In this document: positions 16,537 to 24,684 of the stretch, one piece after another | Layout of the letters: each line of letters starts with the position of its first letter | Numbering within the stretch: the stretch's first letter is position 1 | From: Acidobacteriota bacterium | Lineage (GTDB): Bacteria; Acidobacteriota; Vicinamibacteria; Vicinamibacterales; 2-12-FULL-66-21 | Direction: 5' to 3' | Assembly (NCBI GenBank): GCA_003222675.1 | Contig: QHWT01000050.1 | Coordinates: forward strand, 50,539-86,285 | Length of the DNA stretch: 35,747 nt | Made by a program: the position numbers and the translations under genes | The notes under the pieces: model-generated | Told to the model about the DNA's origin: nothing | The model's database searches: none | What the model saw: the letters and a program-made list of their open reading frames with translations, nothing else

Positions 16537-17472
16537 ATGGCCAACCGCAGCTGGACGGATATCATCGAGGACTTGTACGCGGGATCCTGGAATGCCGCGC
16601 TGCAGAGGTTCAGGTCGCCGTTCGCATTCCGCGGTCTCTCCCGCGCCGACCATCCGTTATCGAGCTCGCTCGTGCGCCTGTCGTCCGGCGGAGCCGCGAC
16701 GGCGCGCGTCGAGATGGCCCTGCTGCGGAACTTTCGCAAGTACGCGCACGCCGAGGGAGCGCACGCCGATTCGATCTGGGACTGGCTGGCCCTGGCGCAA
16801 CATCGCGGGCTGCCCACCCGGCTCCTCGACTGGACCTATTCCCCTCTGGTCGCACTCCATTTCGCGACGGAGAACCCGGAAGATTACGGCATCGACGGTG
16901 CGGTGTGGTGCGTGAATTTCGTTCAGGCCAACAAACGCCTTCCGAGCCGCTTGAAAAAGATCCTGGAGCAGGAAGGATCCGAGACGCTCACCGTCGAGAT
17001 GCTCGGCGGGTTCGGCACCCTGCGCGACTTCGACGCGCTGGCGCGCGATCCGTTTCTCGTCTTCATGGAGCCGCCCGCGATCGACCGGCGCATCCTGAAC
17101 CAGTTCGCGCTGTTCTCGCTGATGTCGAGTCCGACTGCCCAGATAGATCACTGGCTCCGGCAGCATCCGGAGCTATGCCGCCTCGTCGTCGTGCCCTCGT
17201 CGCTCAAATGGGAGATCCGCGACAAACTCGATCAGGCCAACGTCAACGAGCGTATCCTGTTTCCGGATCTCGACGGGTTGAGCCGGTGGCTGACGCGCTA
17301 TTACCTGCCCTCGCGCGGCGATCGTTCCGCGCGTCAGGCGCAGGACGCGAATCCGTCGAACAATCGAGATGCAAACGCCGTCGTCAATGCACACGATCGA
17401 AATACTCGAACCCGGCGGGCCCGACGTGCTGCGCCTCGTAACGCGCGACATGCCCGTTCCCGGCGACGGTGA
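16537..17472 (+). CDS. FRG-domain protein
   Basis: 311 residues. The FRG domain (PF08867) is clear: the naming motif FRG at about 30-32 (FAFRGLSRADHPL), the helix with LLRNFRKYA, and the core AQHRGLPTRLLDWTYSPLVALHFA (about 87-110), which is the most conserved part of the family. The C-terminal half has a PPAIDRRILNQFALFS motif and LVVPSSLKWEIRDKL, also usual. The biochemical role of FRG proteins is not settled; they are frequent in accessory and phage-related regions. The last 86 bp overlap the start of the quinone oxidoreductase gene and encode an Arg-rich tail that is probably non-essential. It is divergent from pncB with 19 bp between start codons. Confidence 0.88.
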   Translation: MANRSWTDIIEDLYAGSWNAALQRFRSPFAFRGLSRADHPLSSSLVRLSSGGAATARVEMALLRNFRKYAHAEGAHADSIWDWLALAQHRGLPTRLLDWTYSPLVALHFATENPEDYGIDGAVWCVNFVQANKRLPSRLKKILEQEGSETLTVEMLGGFGTLRDFDALARDPFLVFMEPPAIDRRILNQFALFSLMSSPTAQIDHWLRQHPELCRLVVVPSSLKWEIRDKLDQANVNERILFPDLDGLSRWLTRYYLPSRGDRSARQAQDANPSNNRDANAVVNAHDRNTRTRRARRAAPRNARHARSRRR

Positions 17473-18355
17473 AGTTCTCGTCCGCGTCGCGGCCGCCGGT
17501 GTCAATCGGCCGGACATTCTGCAGCGACTCGGCAAGTATCCTCCGCCGCCAGGCGCCTCTCCGGTGCCTGGTCTCGAGATCGCGGGCACGATCGAGCGAT
17601 CGCGAAGCGATCGATGGATTGAGGGTGCTGAGGTCTGTGCGCTGGTCGCAGGTGGCGGCTATGCGGAATACTGCACCGTCCCCGCGGAGCAGTGCCTGAG
17701 GATTCCCGAGGGCCTTGCCCTACACGAAGCCGCGGCGCTGCCCGAAACCTTCTTCACGGTCTGGACCAACCTCTTCGAGCGCGGTGGCCTGCGCGGCGGA
17801 GAGACGGTGTTGATCCACGGCGGGACCAGCGGGATCGGCACGACCGCGATTCAACTCGCCCGCGCCTTCGGCGCGACCGCGATCGCGACGGCTGGGTCTG
17901 ACGAGAAGTGCGAAGCGTGCCGGCGCCTCGGTGCATCGCGCGCGATCAATTATCGAACCGAGGATTTCGTGGCGGCAGTTCGGGACACCCACGATGCCGG
18001 CGTCGACGTCATTCTCGATATCATTGGCGGCGACTACCTGCCGCGCAATCTCGAGTGCCTCCGCATGAACGGACGGCTCGTGCAGATTGGGTTGCTCGGC
18101 GGCGCGCGCGCAACGTTGAACCTTTCGCTGATCCTTCAGAAACGGCTGACGATAACGGGCTCGACGCTGCGCGCCCGCACGCCGTGCGAGAAAGGCGCTA
18201 TCGCTCGCGCGCTCGAATCAAATGTGTGGCCGCTCATCGCACGCGGCGACGTCCGGCCTATCGTCTACAGCACGTATCCGCTGGCGCACGCCGCGGAAGC
18301 GCATCGCGCGCTGGAATCGGGTCGTGTAATCGGCAAGCTCGTGCTGCTGCCATAA
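17387..18355 (+). CDS. NAD(P)H-quinone oxidoreductase, PIG3-type zinc-free MDR
   Basis: 322 residues from ATG 17387 (MHTIEILEPGG); ATG 17369 is an alternative. GroES-like N-terminal domain, with AAAGVNRPDILQR (about 33-45) in place of zinc ligands, then the Rossmann domain with IHGGTSGIGTTAIQLARAFG (about 146-165). Members of the TP53I3/PIG3 group (TIGR02824) reduce quinones with NADPH by one-electron transfer. The start lies inside the FRG gene in another frame, so its translation may depend on re-initiation. Confidence 0.9.
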   Translation: MHTIEILEPGGPDVLRLVTRDMPVPGDGEVLVRVAAAGVNRPDILQRLGKYPPPPGASPVPGLEIAGTIERSRSDRWIEGAEVCALVAGGGYAEYCTVPAEQCLRIPEGLALHEAAALPETFFTVWTNLFERGGLRGGETVLIHGGTSGIGTTAIQLARAFGATAIATAGSDEKCEACRRLGASRAINYRTEDFVAAVRDTHDAGVDVILDIIGGDYLPRNLECLRMNGRLVQIGLLGGARATLNLSLILQKRLTITGSTLRARTPCEKGAIARALESNVWPLIARGDVRPIVYSTYPLAHAAEAHRALESGRVIGKLVLLP

Positions 18356-18718
18356 AGGCAAATGTTCAATCTGCAATGCTCAATGCTCAACCGCCGATAT
18401 TGAACGTTGGCCAATGAACATTGAGCATTGACACCGGCGCGGCCTGAAGCCGCGCGCGTACAAACCGCCCCGTTGTGGCGTTTATGCGCGCGGCGGTCGG
18501 GCCACTGCATCCCGCAACCCGCTGACAATCATAGACTTGGCCGAAGCCACGCCTGCGCGCTGGTCGGCAGCGCGATTGCAATCTTGTCGGTCACAGAGAG
18601 GCGCCGGTTCGAAGCAATTCGGCCGGCAGCGGGACGCCGGTAAGCTGGGGGCTCCGGCGTCCCGTTTCTTTTGCTTCAGGCTCCGGGCGTCAGGTTTCTC
18701 GGTTTCTGGGAGTGGCAC
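18356..18718. repeat. Gap with CAATGCT palindrome, REP-like hairpin and a strong hairpin
   Basis: 363 bp without a gene. 18374-18430: heptamer arms CAATGCT/CAATGTT, with 18374-18387 pairing with 18417-18430 at 13 of 14 positions. 18437-18494: two mutually exclusive stems, GCGCGGC (18437-18443) with GCCGCGC (18449-18455), or 18449-18460 plus CAAACCGCC with 18477-18494. 18631-18671: the terminator listed separately. 18672-18708: loose heptamers of the type CTTCAGG, CTCCGGG, CGTCAGG. No open frame has coding character; 18500-18630 could belong to an RNA that ends at the terminator. Confidence 0.65.
18631..18671 (+). terminator. Rho-independent terminator
   Basis: GGGACGCCGG (18631-18640), 13-nt loop, CCGGCGTCCC (18654-18663), perfect 10-bp stem, followed by GTTTCTTTT. 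It lies 48 bp before tatA and 280 bp after the quinone oxidoreductase, closing a + strand transcript before tatA. It is the only canonical intrinsic terminator I saw in the window. Confidence 0.75.
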
Positions 18719-18955
18719 ATGCTTGGCTCGGTCGGAATGCCGGAACTGATCATCATTCTCGTCATCGCGCTGATCGTCTTCGGCCCGCGCAAGTTACCCC
18801 AGCTCGGCCGCGCCGTCGGTCAGACGATGAACGAGTTCAAGAAGGGGCTGAACAACATCCGCGACACGGTTGATGAAGAGGCACGGAAGGAAGAGCAGCC
18901 GAAGGCGACCGCTGCGAACGCCGCCGAGACCGAAACCCACCGTCAGATCTCATAG
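18719..18955 (+). CDS. tatA: Sec-independent protein translocase TatA/TatE
   Basis: 78 residues from ATG 18719, with GGGAG about 8 bp upstream. A short N-terminal stretch, then the TM helix PELIIILVIALIVFG (about 8-22), the FGPRKLP hinge (about 22-28) and the amphipathic helix LGRAVGQTMNEFKKGLNN, then an acidic low-complexity tail. This is the standard TatA layout; TatB would have a longer tail. It oligomerises in the inner membrane to pass folded twin-arginine substrates. No tatC is near, so it is an isolated copy. The end overlaps the convergent gene by 13 bp. Confidence 0.92.
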   Translation: MLGSVGMPELIIILVIALIVFGPRKLPQLGRAVGQTMNEFKKGLNNIRDTVDEEARKEEQPKATAANAAETETHRQIS

Positions 18956-19215
18956 GCCCGCCGCGCCCGCGCGAGATAAATCAGCCACGCAGCCGCATGT
19001 GCGGCCATCACCATCGAGTGCACACCCCTGGTGCCGGGAACCACGTTTGAGGGCAGACGCGTCCAGTAGAGCGCCAGCATTTCGCGCAGCGTGGTCGCGA
19101 TCAGCGCGATGCGCGCCAGCGGGATCCCGTGCGGCGCGCGATTCAGCAGCGACCAGGAGGCGGCCACCGACAGCACCGCAATGACGCCGGACGCCGCGAG
19201 CTCGACGAGAGCCAT
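18943..19215 (-). CDS. Small membrane protein, family not recognised
   Basis: 90 residues from ATG 19215 with three hydrophobic stretches (about 5-22, 33-50, 68-82). The same frame stays open upstream to 19314 and encodes another hydrophobic helix (LIILLAAILVLWEPLNF) that would give a regular four-TM protein of 123 residues. The only plausible start there is CTG 19314, which overlaps the TGA of the upstream DUF763 gene as CTGA. The extra helix suggests that the longer form is real. No functional clue is visible. Confidence 0.55.
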   Translation of the reverse strand: MALVELAASGVIAVLSVAASWSLLNRAPHGIPLARIALIATTLREMLALYWTRLPSNVVPGTRGVHSMVMAAHAAAWLIYLARARRAYEI

Positions 19216-19310
19216 CGCGCCGCGGAACTCGAGCGACCTGCCCGCTGCGGCCGCCGCGGATGCAAAATTCAGCGGTTCCCAAAGTACCAGAATCGCCGCG
19301 AGCAGGATGA

Positions 19311-20459
19311 TCAGGCCGGCTCCTTCGGTCCTTCGAGATCCCTCGACGCTTCAAGGTCCTTCACGGTCTGGAGCCTCTTCGACACCTTCGACTTACCGTA
19401 ATCCACGAGACGTTTCAGCGCCTTCACGCGTTCGGATCGATCGATGTTCGCCTTGTCGACCGCGGCGCGCAGGACCTGGACCGTCTTGTCGTAGGTCTCA
19501 ATGTCGACGGGAAAGGGGGTGCCATCCTTTCCGCCGTGCGCGAACGAGAACCGCGCCGGATCGCGCGTGCTCGCGGGGGTTCCGTAAATCACCTCGGACG
19601 CCAGTGCGAGCGCGCGAAGAGTACGCGCGCCAACGCCTTCCATGCCGAGCAGCGTCTCGAAATCTTTGGGAGCACGCTCGTATGTTTTCAGCAGGATCTT
19701 CTCGAGATGGTGCGCGTTGACGTCCGCGATCATGACGGCGTGCCGCTTCGGCATCGACAGGAAAGGCAGTTCCTTCAAGGCGGACAGGACGACCCGAGGC
19801 TTCTCTCTCGCGAGCTCCGCGCAATTATCGCGCGTCGCGTCGCTCTCCGATGCCACGAGGTTCAGCGTCGGCGCCTGCGCTTCCGCGCAGATCGCCGCGT
19901 GCGGCTCGTTGACGTAACTGCGCACCTGAGCGGCGAGCCAGTGATAGCGGCGCGCCATGCCATTGTCGCCGTTCATCCCCTGCTGCACGACGCACCAGCC
20001 GCCGGACGGCGTGAAGAAGAAGGCGTGGTGATAGAGCTGGTAGCCGTCCTGGACGGCGGCGCTGTCCACCTTTGCCGACATGCGGCTCGCATAGACGAGC
20101 GGACGCGGATCGATCGACAGCCGCTCGCAGTAGCCCGTGATTTCCGCAGGCGTCTTGCGAGACACGGCGCCTTTGCCGCCGCCCGCGTAGATGCCGAGCT
20201 CGTGCTCGGTTCCCCGCAGACCTTCCTTCAACGCCCCCGTCACCGTTGTCGTGACGCCGCTCGAGTGCCAGTCGAAGCCGAGCACGCAGCCGAAGGCCTG
20301 GAACCAATACGGATCCGCGAGTCGCCGCAGAACCTCGTCGCTCCCGTACTCGGCGGCGATGTGCGCCGTGATCTCGCGCGCGAGACGCACCATGCGCGAA
20401 AAGAGCCATGCAGGCGCGCGACCCGAATGAAGCGGGAGATTGGCGGTGCCGGAACGCAT
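19311..20459 (-). CDS. DUF763 family protein
   Basis: 382 residues. The N-terminus RSGTANLPLHSGRAPAWLF is highly diagnostic of DUF763 (PF05559), and so are FGCVLGFDWHSSGVTTTV (about 54-71), GKGAVSRKTP and the middle SGGWCVVQQGMN. The segment FETLLGMEGVGARTLRALAL (about 260-279) looks like a helix-hairpin-helix DNA-binding motif. DUF763 is widespread in archaea and extremophile or soil bacteria; its function is unknown, and a DNA repair or nuclease role has only been guessed at. It ends overlapping the possible CTG start of the small membrane protein. Confidence 0.9.
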   Translation of the reverse strand: MRSGTANLPLHSGRAPAWLFSRMVRLAREITAHIAAEYGSDEVLRRLADPYWFQAFGCVLGFDWHSSGVTTTVTGALKEGLRGTEHELGIYAGGGKGAVSRKTPAEITGYCERLSIDPRPLVYASRMSAKVDSAAVQDGYQLYHHAFFFTPSGGWCVVQQGMNGDNGMARRYHWLAAQVRSYVNEPHAAICAEAQAPTLNLVASESDATRDNCAELAREKPRVVLSALKELPFLSMPKRHAVMIADVNAHHLEKILLKTYERAPKDFETLLGMEGVGARTLRALALASEVIYGTPASTRDPARFSFAHGGKDGTPFPVDIETYDKTVQVLRAAVDKANIDRSERVKALKRLVDYGKSKVSKRLQTVKDLEASRDLEGPKEPA

Positions 20460-20472
20460 GAAGGATTGTTGA

Positions 20473-21183
20473 TTATCGGGTCGTCACGCTCATCGTTCGT
20501 TGTAGCAGGGGCTCGAGGTATGGCCACATGTTGTCCGCGATGAGCTGCGCGCCGCGCGCGTTCGGATGCACGCGATCACCCAGATTGTACTCCGGCAGGC
20601 CGACGATGCCCATCAGCAGGAAGGGCATGAGTGGAACATCGTAGGTGGACGCCAGGTCGGGGAAGAGCCGATGGAAATCAATGGTGTATTGAAACCCGTG
20701 CGTCGGCGGCGTCTCCATCCCGCACAGCAGGACACGAATGCCGCGCGCCTGCGCGCGTTCGATCATGCTCGTCAGGTTGCTGCGCAGCGTGGCCACCGGA
20801 ACTGCCTGGAGCCCGTCGTTCGCTCCCGCGGCGAGGATCAACACGCGGGTGCCGGCGACGACATCACGATCGAATCGGCGCGCGATGTCCGTCGAGGTAT
20901 CCCCAGTCACGCCTTGGTTGATGATGCGGTGCGGATATCCTGCGGCCGTTGCGTGCCGCTGGAGATCGGCGGGATACGTTTCATCGCGCTGCAGACCAGG
21001 GCCGGCGGTGAGGCTGTCGCCCAGCGCGACCACGATCGGCGGCTCGGACGCCGGTGCGGCCGGCGATGTTGGGGCGGACGAGCTCGCGCCGCAGCCGAGC
21101 ACGGCCGCGAGCAATGCCGCGGCAGCGACGGTGCCGCTCAGGGCCGGAAATGCATGCATCCGCTTCTGAGGACTGATCGTCAT
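20473..21183 (-). CDS. Arylesterase/acyl-CoA thioesterase-like GDSL lipoprotein (TesA type)
   Basis: 236 residues from ATG 21183 (MTISPQKRMHAF); the longer frame from 21345 overlaps parE and has no family support. Signal sequence ends AAAALLAAVLGC, a good lipobox with Cys at about 31. SGNH hydrolase blocks: I, ALGDSLT (Ser); II, NQGVTGDTS (Gly); III, GANDG (Asn); V, DRVHPN (Asp and His). This is the TesA/arylesterase layout, here anchored in a membrane facing the periplasm. It hydrolyses short esters or lysophospholipids; the true substrate is unknown. It lies 13 bp upstream of the DUF763 gene in the same direction, likely one operon. Confidence 0.9.
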   Translation of the reverse strand: MTISPQKRMHAFPALSGTVAAAALLAAVLGCGASSSAPTSPAAPASEPPIVVALGDSLTAGPGLQRDETYPADLQRHATAAGYPHRIINQGVTGDTSTDIARRFDRDVVAGTRVLILAAGANDGLQAVPVATLRSNLTSMIERAQARGIRVLLCGMETPPTHGFQYTIDFHRLFPDLASTYDVPLMPFLLMGIVGLPEYNLGDRVHPNARGAQLIADNMWPYLEPLLQRTMSVTTR

Positions 21184-21328
21184 TGAGCTTCGGCGTCGGA
21201 AGACTCTTCTCGTAGCTTCGCCCGTCAGGCCGAAGATCCGCACATTTCTCAGTGCGCCTGGGCCCCACCCCCGACGCGCTGCGGCTCGACTCGGGTGGCT
21301 CGCTCGCCGCGGCCGCAGGCGCCTCCCA

Positions 21329-23245
21329 TCACACGTCGAGTTCAACGGCTTCTTCGGCGCGCTCCATGATGAACCGGAAGCGCGCTGACGGATCCTTCCC
21401 CATCAATTCATTAATCACGCGATCGGTGAGGATGTGATCGGCAATGTCGACGCGCAGCAGGCGGCGCGTGCGTGGATTGAGCGTGGTTTCCCACAGGATC
21501 TTCGGCATCATCTCGCCGAGGCCCTTGAAGCGCGTGATCTCCGGGTTCGCGCGGCCGTTGCCGTGCGCCTTCAACAGCCGCTCCTTCTGCGCTTCGTCCA
21601 GCGCCCAGAACGTTTCCTTGCCGACGTCGATGCGGTAGAGCGGCGGCTGGGCGAGGAACACGCGGCCAGACGAGATGAGCTGCGGCATGTGCCGGTAGAT
21701 GAAGGTCATCAGCAGCGTGGCGATGTGGTGACCGTCGGAATCGGCGTCCGCCAGAATGATGACCTTGCCGTAGCGCAGCCGTGCGAGATCGAAGTTCTTT
21801 CCGAGCCCGCAGCCGAGCGCCGTAACGAGATCCGAGAGCTCCTTGTTCTCGAGGACCTTCGCGAGCGAGGCGCTCTCGGTGTTCAGGACCTTTCCGCGGA
21901 GCGGCAGGATCGCCTGCCGCGCACGGTCGCGCCCCTGCTTTGCCGAGCCGCCGGCGGAATCACCCTCGACAATGAACAGCTCGCTGTCCCCGCGGCCGGG
22001 CGACGTGCAATCGCTCAGCTTTCCTGGCAGCGTCAACCGATTGGACGTGGCCGTCTTGCGAGAGACTTCCTGCTGCGCAGCGCGGCTCGCCTCGCGCGCG
22101 CGCGCGGCGAGAATGATGCGCGCGACGATTGACTCGGCAACCGAGATATTCGTGTTCAGCCAGTGCTCGAGCGCCGGCCGGACCTGCGAGTCGACTCCGG
22201 CCGTCACCTCGGGATTGTTGAGGCGATCCTTCGTCTGTCCCTGAAACTGCGGGTCCTGCAGGAACAGGCTGAGCACGGCGACGAGCCCCTCGCGGATGTC
22301 TTCCGCGGTGAGCGTCACCCCCTTGGGCGACAGGTTGTGCGTATCGATGAAATTCCTGACGGCCTTGCCGAGCCCTGCGCGGAAGCCGTTCTCGTGCGTG
22401 CCGCCCGATCCTGTCGGGATCCCGTTGACGTAACTGCGCACGTGCTCGTCGGTCGACTGCGTCCACTGCAGCGCGATGTCGAGGCGGATGCCGCTCTCGT
22501 CGTGCTCGCGCGCGAGCGTGAATGGCGCGTCGTGCACCTGCGCGGCGCCTCGATCGGCGATGATCTTCCTCAGGTAGTCCGCGAGACCCTCAGCGTGCTG
22601 AAAGACAGCCTTCTCCTGCTTCGCCTCATCCTCGAAGACGATGCGAACACCTTTGTGCAGGTAGCTCGACGTCTCGATCCGCTCTTTGATCACGTCCGGG
22701 TCGAACTCGACCTTCGGAAAGATCGTCGAGTCCGGGCGAAAGAACACCGTCGTCCCGGTGCCGCGGGCGGCGCCGAGTTTCTTCACGGTTCCGACGGGAA
22801 CGCCGTGCTTGAACCGCTGCTCCCACGATGCGCCGTCCCGCTTGACTGTCGCGACGAGCTCCTTCGATAACGCATTGACGACGCTGGCGCCGACGCCGTG
22901 AAGGCCGCCCGCCGTTTTGTAGTTGCCCGCCTCGAATTTACCGCCGGCATGCAGTGTGGTGAAGATCACCTCGAGCGCGCTCTTCTTTGTTTTGGGATGC
23001 TTATCGACCGGAATCCCACGCCCATCGTCGGTGATCGTCAGCGACGCGCCGTCGTCGTGCAGCGTGACCGTGATGTTCGACGCGTAGCCGTTCATGGCTT
23101 CGTCGATCGCGTTGTCGAGGATTTCCCAGACCAGATGATGGAGTCCGGCACTCCCAACGCCGCCGATATACATGCCGGGGCGCTTGCGAACGGGCTCGAG
23201 GCCCTCCAGGACGGTGATGTCTTTTGCTGTATAGGTTGCTGGCAC
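21329..23245 (-). CDS. parE: Type IIA DNA topoisomerase subunit B (ParE/GyrB)
   Basis: 638 residues from a GTG codon at 23245; the first residues ([28 protein letters not shown]) are typical, so the start is sure. GHKL ATPase: E41, N45 in [17 protein letters not shown] (73-79), [36 protein letters not shown] and DADSDGHH. There is no insert in the TOPRIM domain, and the length fits ParE or short GyrB. A ParC/GyrA-type partner lies 6 kb away, so I prefer topoisomerase IV; a gyrB next to dnaA elsewhere would confirm that. No Shine-Dalgarno is visible: the bases upstream are the end of the 23249-24180 repeat element. Confidence 0.88.
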   Translation of the reverse strand: MPATYTAKDITVLEGLEPVRKRPGMYIGGVGSAGLHHLVWEILDNAIDEAMNGYASNITVTLHDDGASLTITDDGRGIPVDKHPKTKKSALEVIFTTLHAGGKFEAGNYKTAGGLHGVGASVVNALSKELVATVKRDGASWEQRFKHGVPVGTVKKLGAARGTGTTVFFRPDSTIFPKVEFDPDVIKERIETSSYLHKGVRIVFEDEAKQEKAVFQHAEGLADYLRKIIADRGAAQVHDAPFTLAREHDESGIRLDIALQWTQSTDEHVRSYVNGIPTGSGGTHENGFRAGLGKAVRNFIDTHNLSPKGVTLTAEDIREGLVAVLSLFLQDPQFQGQTKDRLNNPEVTAGVDSQVRPALEHWLNTNISVAESIVARIILAARAREASRAAQQEVSRKTATSNRLTLPGKLSDCTSPGRGDSELFIVEGDSAGGSAKQGRDRARQAILPLRGKVLNTESASLAKVLENKELSDLVTALGCGLGKNFDLARLRYGKVIILADADSDGHHIATLLMTFIYRHMPQLISSGRVFLAQPPLYRIDVGKETFWALDEAQKERLLKAHGNGRANPEITRFKGLGEMMPKILWETTLNPRTRRLLRVDIADHILTDRVINELMGKDPSARFRFIMERAEEAVELDV

Positions 23246-23248
23246 TTG

Positions 23249-24180
23249 AGAGGGTTCTACAGGTTCCCGAGTTCCAGAGTTCCACGGTTCTCGTTCCCGT
23301 GTTCCAATGGTTCTCGGTTCTCCAGGTTCTCGGTTCTCTGGGTTCTAGGTTCTCGGTTCTCGGTTCTAGGTTCTCGCCCGCAACGCGTCGGGTGTGGGAC
23401 AGAGCACCAAGTATCGCAGAAACTGCTCCCCAAAACGACTTGCAACGTGAAACGTACCGCGTACTTTTTGCTGTCACTCTCAAAAGTCGGCCGAAAACGG
23501 GCCCGGCACGATCGGTGCTCGGCAGCCGGTATGGCTACTGCGCATTGCTTCGAGGAACTGGTTGCCTGGCAGCTGTCTGACGCGCTCAAAGAGGAAGTGT
23601 TTCGATTGACACAGCGCGAGCCGGTCGCGCACGACACGCATTTCTGCAACGACATCCAGAGGTCCGCCCGATCTGCACCTGCCAACATTGCGGAGGGTTT
23701 TGGATGGTACGACCCAAAGCCTAACGCGCGCCACGTGTCGATCGCTAAAGCATCGCTTGAAGAAACAAAAAATCATACGCTCGAGGGATTCAAGCGGAAC
23801 CACTTTGATCCCGTCGAGCGCGATGGTCTCCTCGAACTGAATAAACGCGCTCTCATCGCGACGACACGCTACCTGCGCTACCTGAAGTCCTGCGCGCGCG
23901 CTCCTGAAGGCAAACCTTACAAGCCTCGGTCTACCATGAAGCCGTCGGTAAGCCCGCAACCGCAAGAAACCAAAGCGGACGGAACCAAGAACCAGCCATA
24001 AAAGAAGGTCGAACTCGCAATCTCGAACGTGAGAACCTCAAACCTGAGAACCGCGAACTCGAGAACCGCGAACCTGAGAACCTGAGAACCTAGAACCTAG
24101 AACCTGAGAACCTAGAACCTGAGAACCTGAGGAACAAGAACTTGGGGAACCCCTGGAACTGAGGAACCCGGGAACCCTCT
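23249..24180. mobile_element. Palindrome-bounded cassette carrying a four-helix-bundle gene
   Basis: The left arm (23249 to about 23376) is an array of GGTTCTC/GGTTCTA heptamers and variants (GGTTCCC, GTTCCAG). The right arm (about 24009-24180) is the same array inverted: GAGAACC, TAGAACC, CTAGAACC. The outer ends are a perfect 9-bp inverted repeat, AGAGGGTTC (23249-23257) and GAACCCTCT (24172-24180). The whole unit is 932 bp and fills the gap between parE and DinB, 3 bp from the parE start and 7 bp from the DinB stop. I saw no target-site duplication. Inverted arms round a TIGR02436 gene recall the 23S rRNA intervening sequences. Confidence 0.75.
23531..24001 (+). CDS. Four-helix-bundle protein (23S rRNA intervening-sequence protein family, TIGR02436)
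   Basis: 156 residues from ATG 23531. Family pattern: FEELVAWQLSDALKEEVFRLT (helix 1, about 6-26), FCNDIQRSARSAPANIAEGFG (about 42-62, with the diagnostic S-x-P-x-NIAEG), then SIAKASLEETKNHTLEG and a fourth helix ending TTRYLRYLKSC. The fold is a pentameric four-helix bundle in IVS proteins and in Avd of diversity-generating retroelements. Members are basic and thought to bind nucleic acid. The C-terminus has about 30 additional polar residues. The gene sits between inverted heptamer arrays and is divergent from parE. Confidence 0.88.
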   Translation: MATAHCFEELVAWQLSDALKEEVFRLTQREPVAHDTHFCNDIQRSARSAPANIAEGFGWYDPKPNARHVSIAKASLEETKNHTLEGFKRNHFDPVERDGLLELNKRALIATTRYLRYLKSCARAPEGKPYKPRSTMKPSVSPQPQETKADGTKNQP

Positions 24181-24187
24181 TAGGATT

Positions 24188-24673
24188 TCACAGGCCCATC
24201 ACCCGCTTGAGAATCGCTATTTGCCCCGCGTGATATGCATCGTGCTGCACGATGCCGTGAAGGAGCTCGTAGTAGCTGACGCCGGTGCCGAGTTCGCGGT
24301 TGCGAGGATCGTTCGTTGGTTGAAGCAGCTTCGCGTCCGGCATGCCGCGCACGACGTCGACGAGGCGAGCGTGTGAGGCGTCCAGTGCGGCGAGCGCCGC
24401 CTTCCAGCGCTCCGGCGTCGGATCGCCGACCTCGGGCCAGTCGCCCTGCTCGGGATCCTGCGCGGGGGCGCCTGTCGCACGGCGCGCGACTTCGTTGCGC
24501 CAGCCGGTCGCGTGCAGAACGAGCTCCCAGATGCTGTGCGCGCCATTGGGCGGAGGCTTCGCTGCCTGCCGGGCAGTGACACCTTTCAAGATCGCTGTGA
24601 TCGGCGACCCGTGCCACGGATCACCATCGTGCGCACGCTGGAACTGATCGATCAGGCGTTCGGCTTCCGACAT
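24188..24673 (-). CDS. DinB-fold metal-dependent protein
   Basis: 161 residues. Four-helix DinB/YfiT-like fold: HSIWELVLHATGW (about 46-58) gives the first metal His and the second helix; HGIVQHDAYHAGQIAIL (about 138-154) gives the usual HxxxH pair and the C-terminal helix. Members may be thiol-dependent transferases or detoxification enzymes that use Ni or Zn; this one cannot be assigned a substrate. It ends 8 bp before the four-helix-bundle cassette and lies 12 bp downstream of sucB, with which it is probably co-transcribed. Confidence 0.87.
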   Translation of the reverse strand: MSEAERLIDQFQRAHDGDPWHGSPITAILKGVTARQAAKPPPNGAHSIWELVLHATGWRNEVARRATGAPAQDPEQGDWPEVGDPTPERWKAALAALDASHARLVDVVRGMPDAKLLQPTNDPRNRELGTGVSYYELLHGIVQHDAYHAGQIAILKRVMGL

Positions 24674-24684
24674 TCCCGTCAGTA

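Noticed and set aside
18597-18630. tRNA T-arm-like GGTTCGAA
   Set aside because: The stem around it does not continue into a cloverleaf and there is no anticodon arm at the right distance.
23249-23376. CRISPR array
   Set aside because: Units are 7 bp and directly tandem with no spacers of constant length, and no cas gene is near.
23249-24180. True 23S rRNA intervening sequence
   Set aside because: There is no rRNA sequence on either side; the neighbours are parE and dinB.
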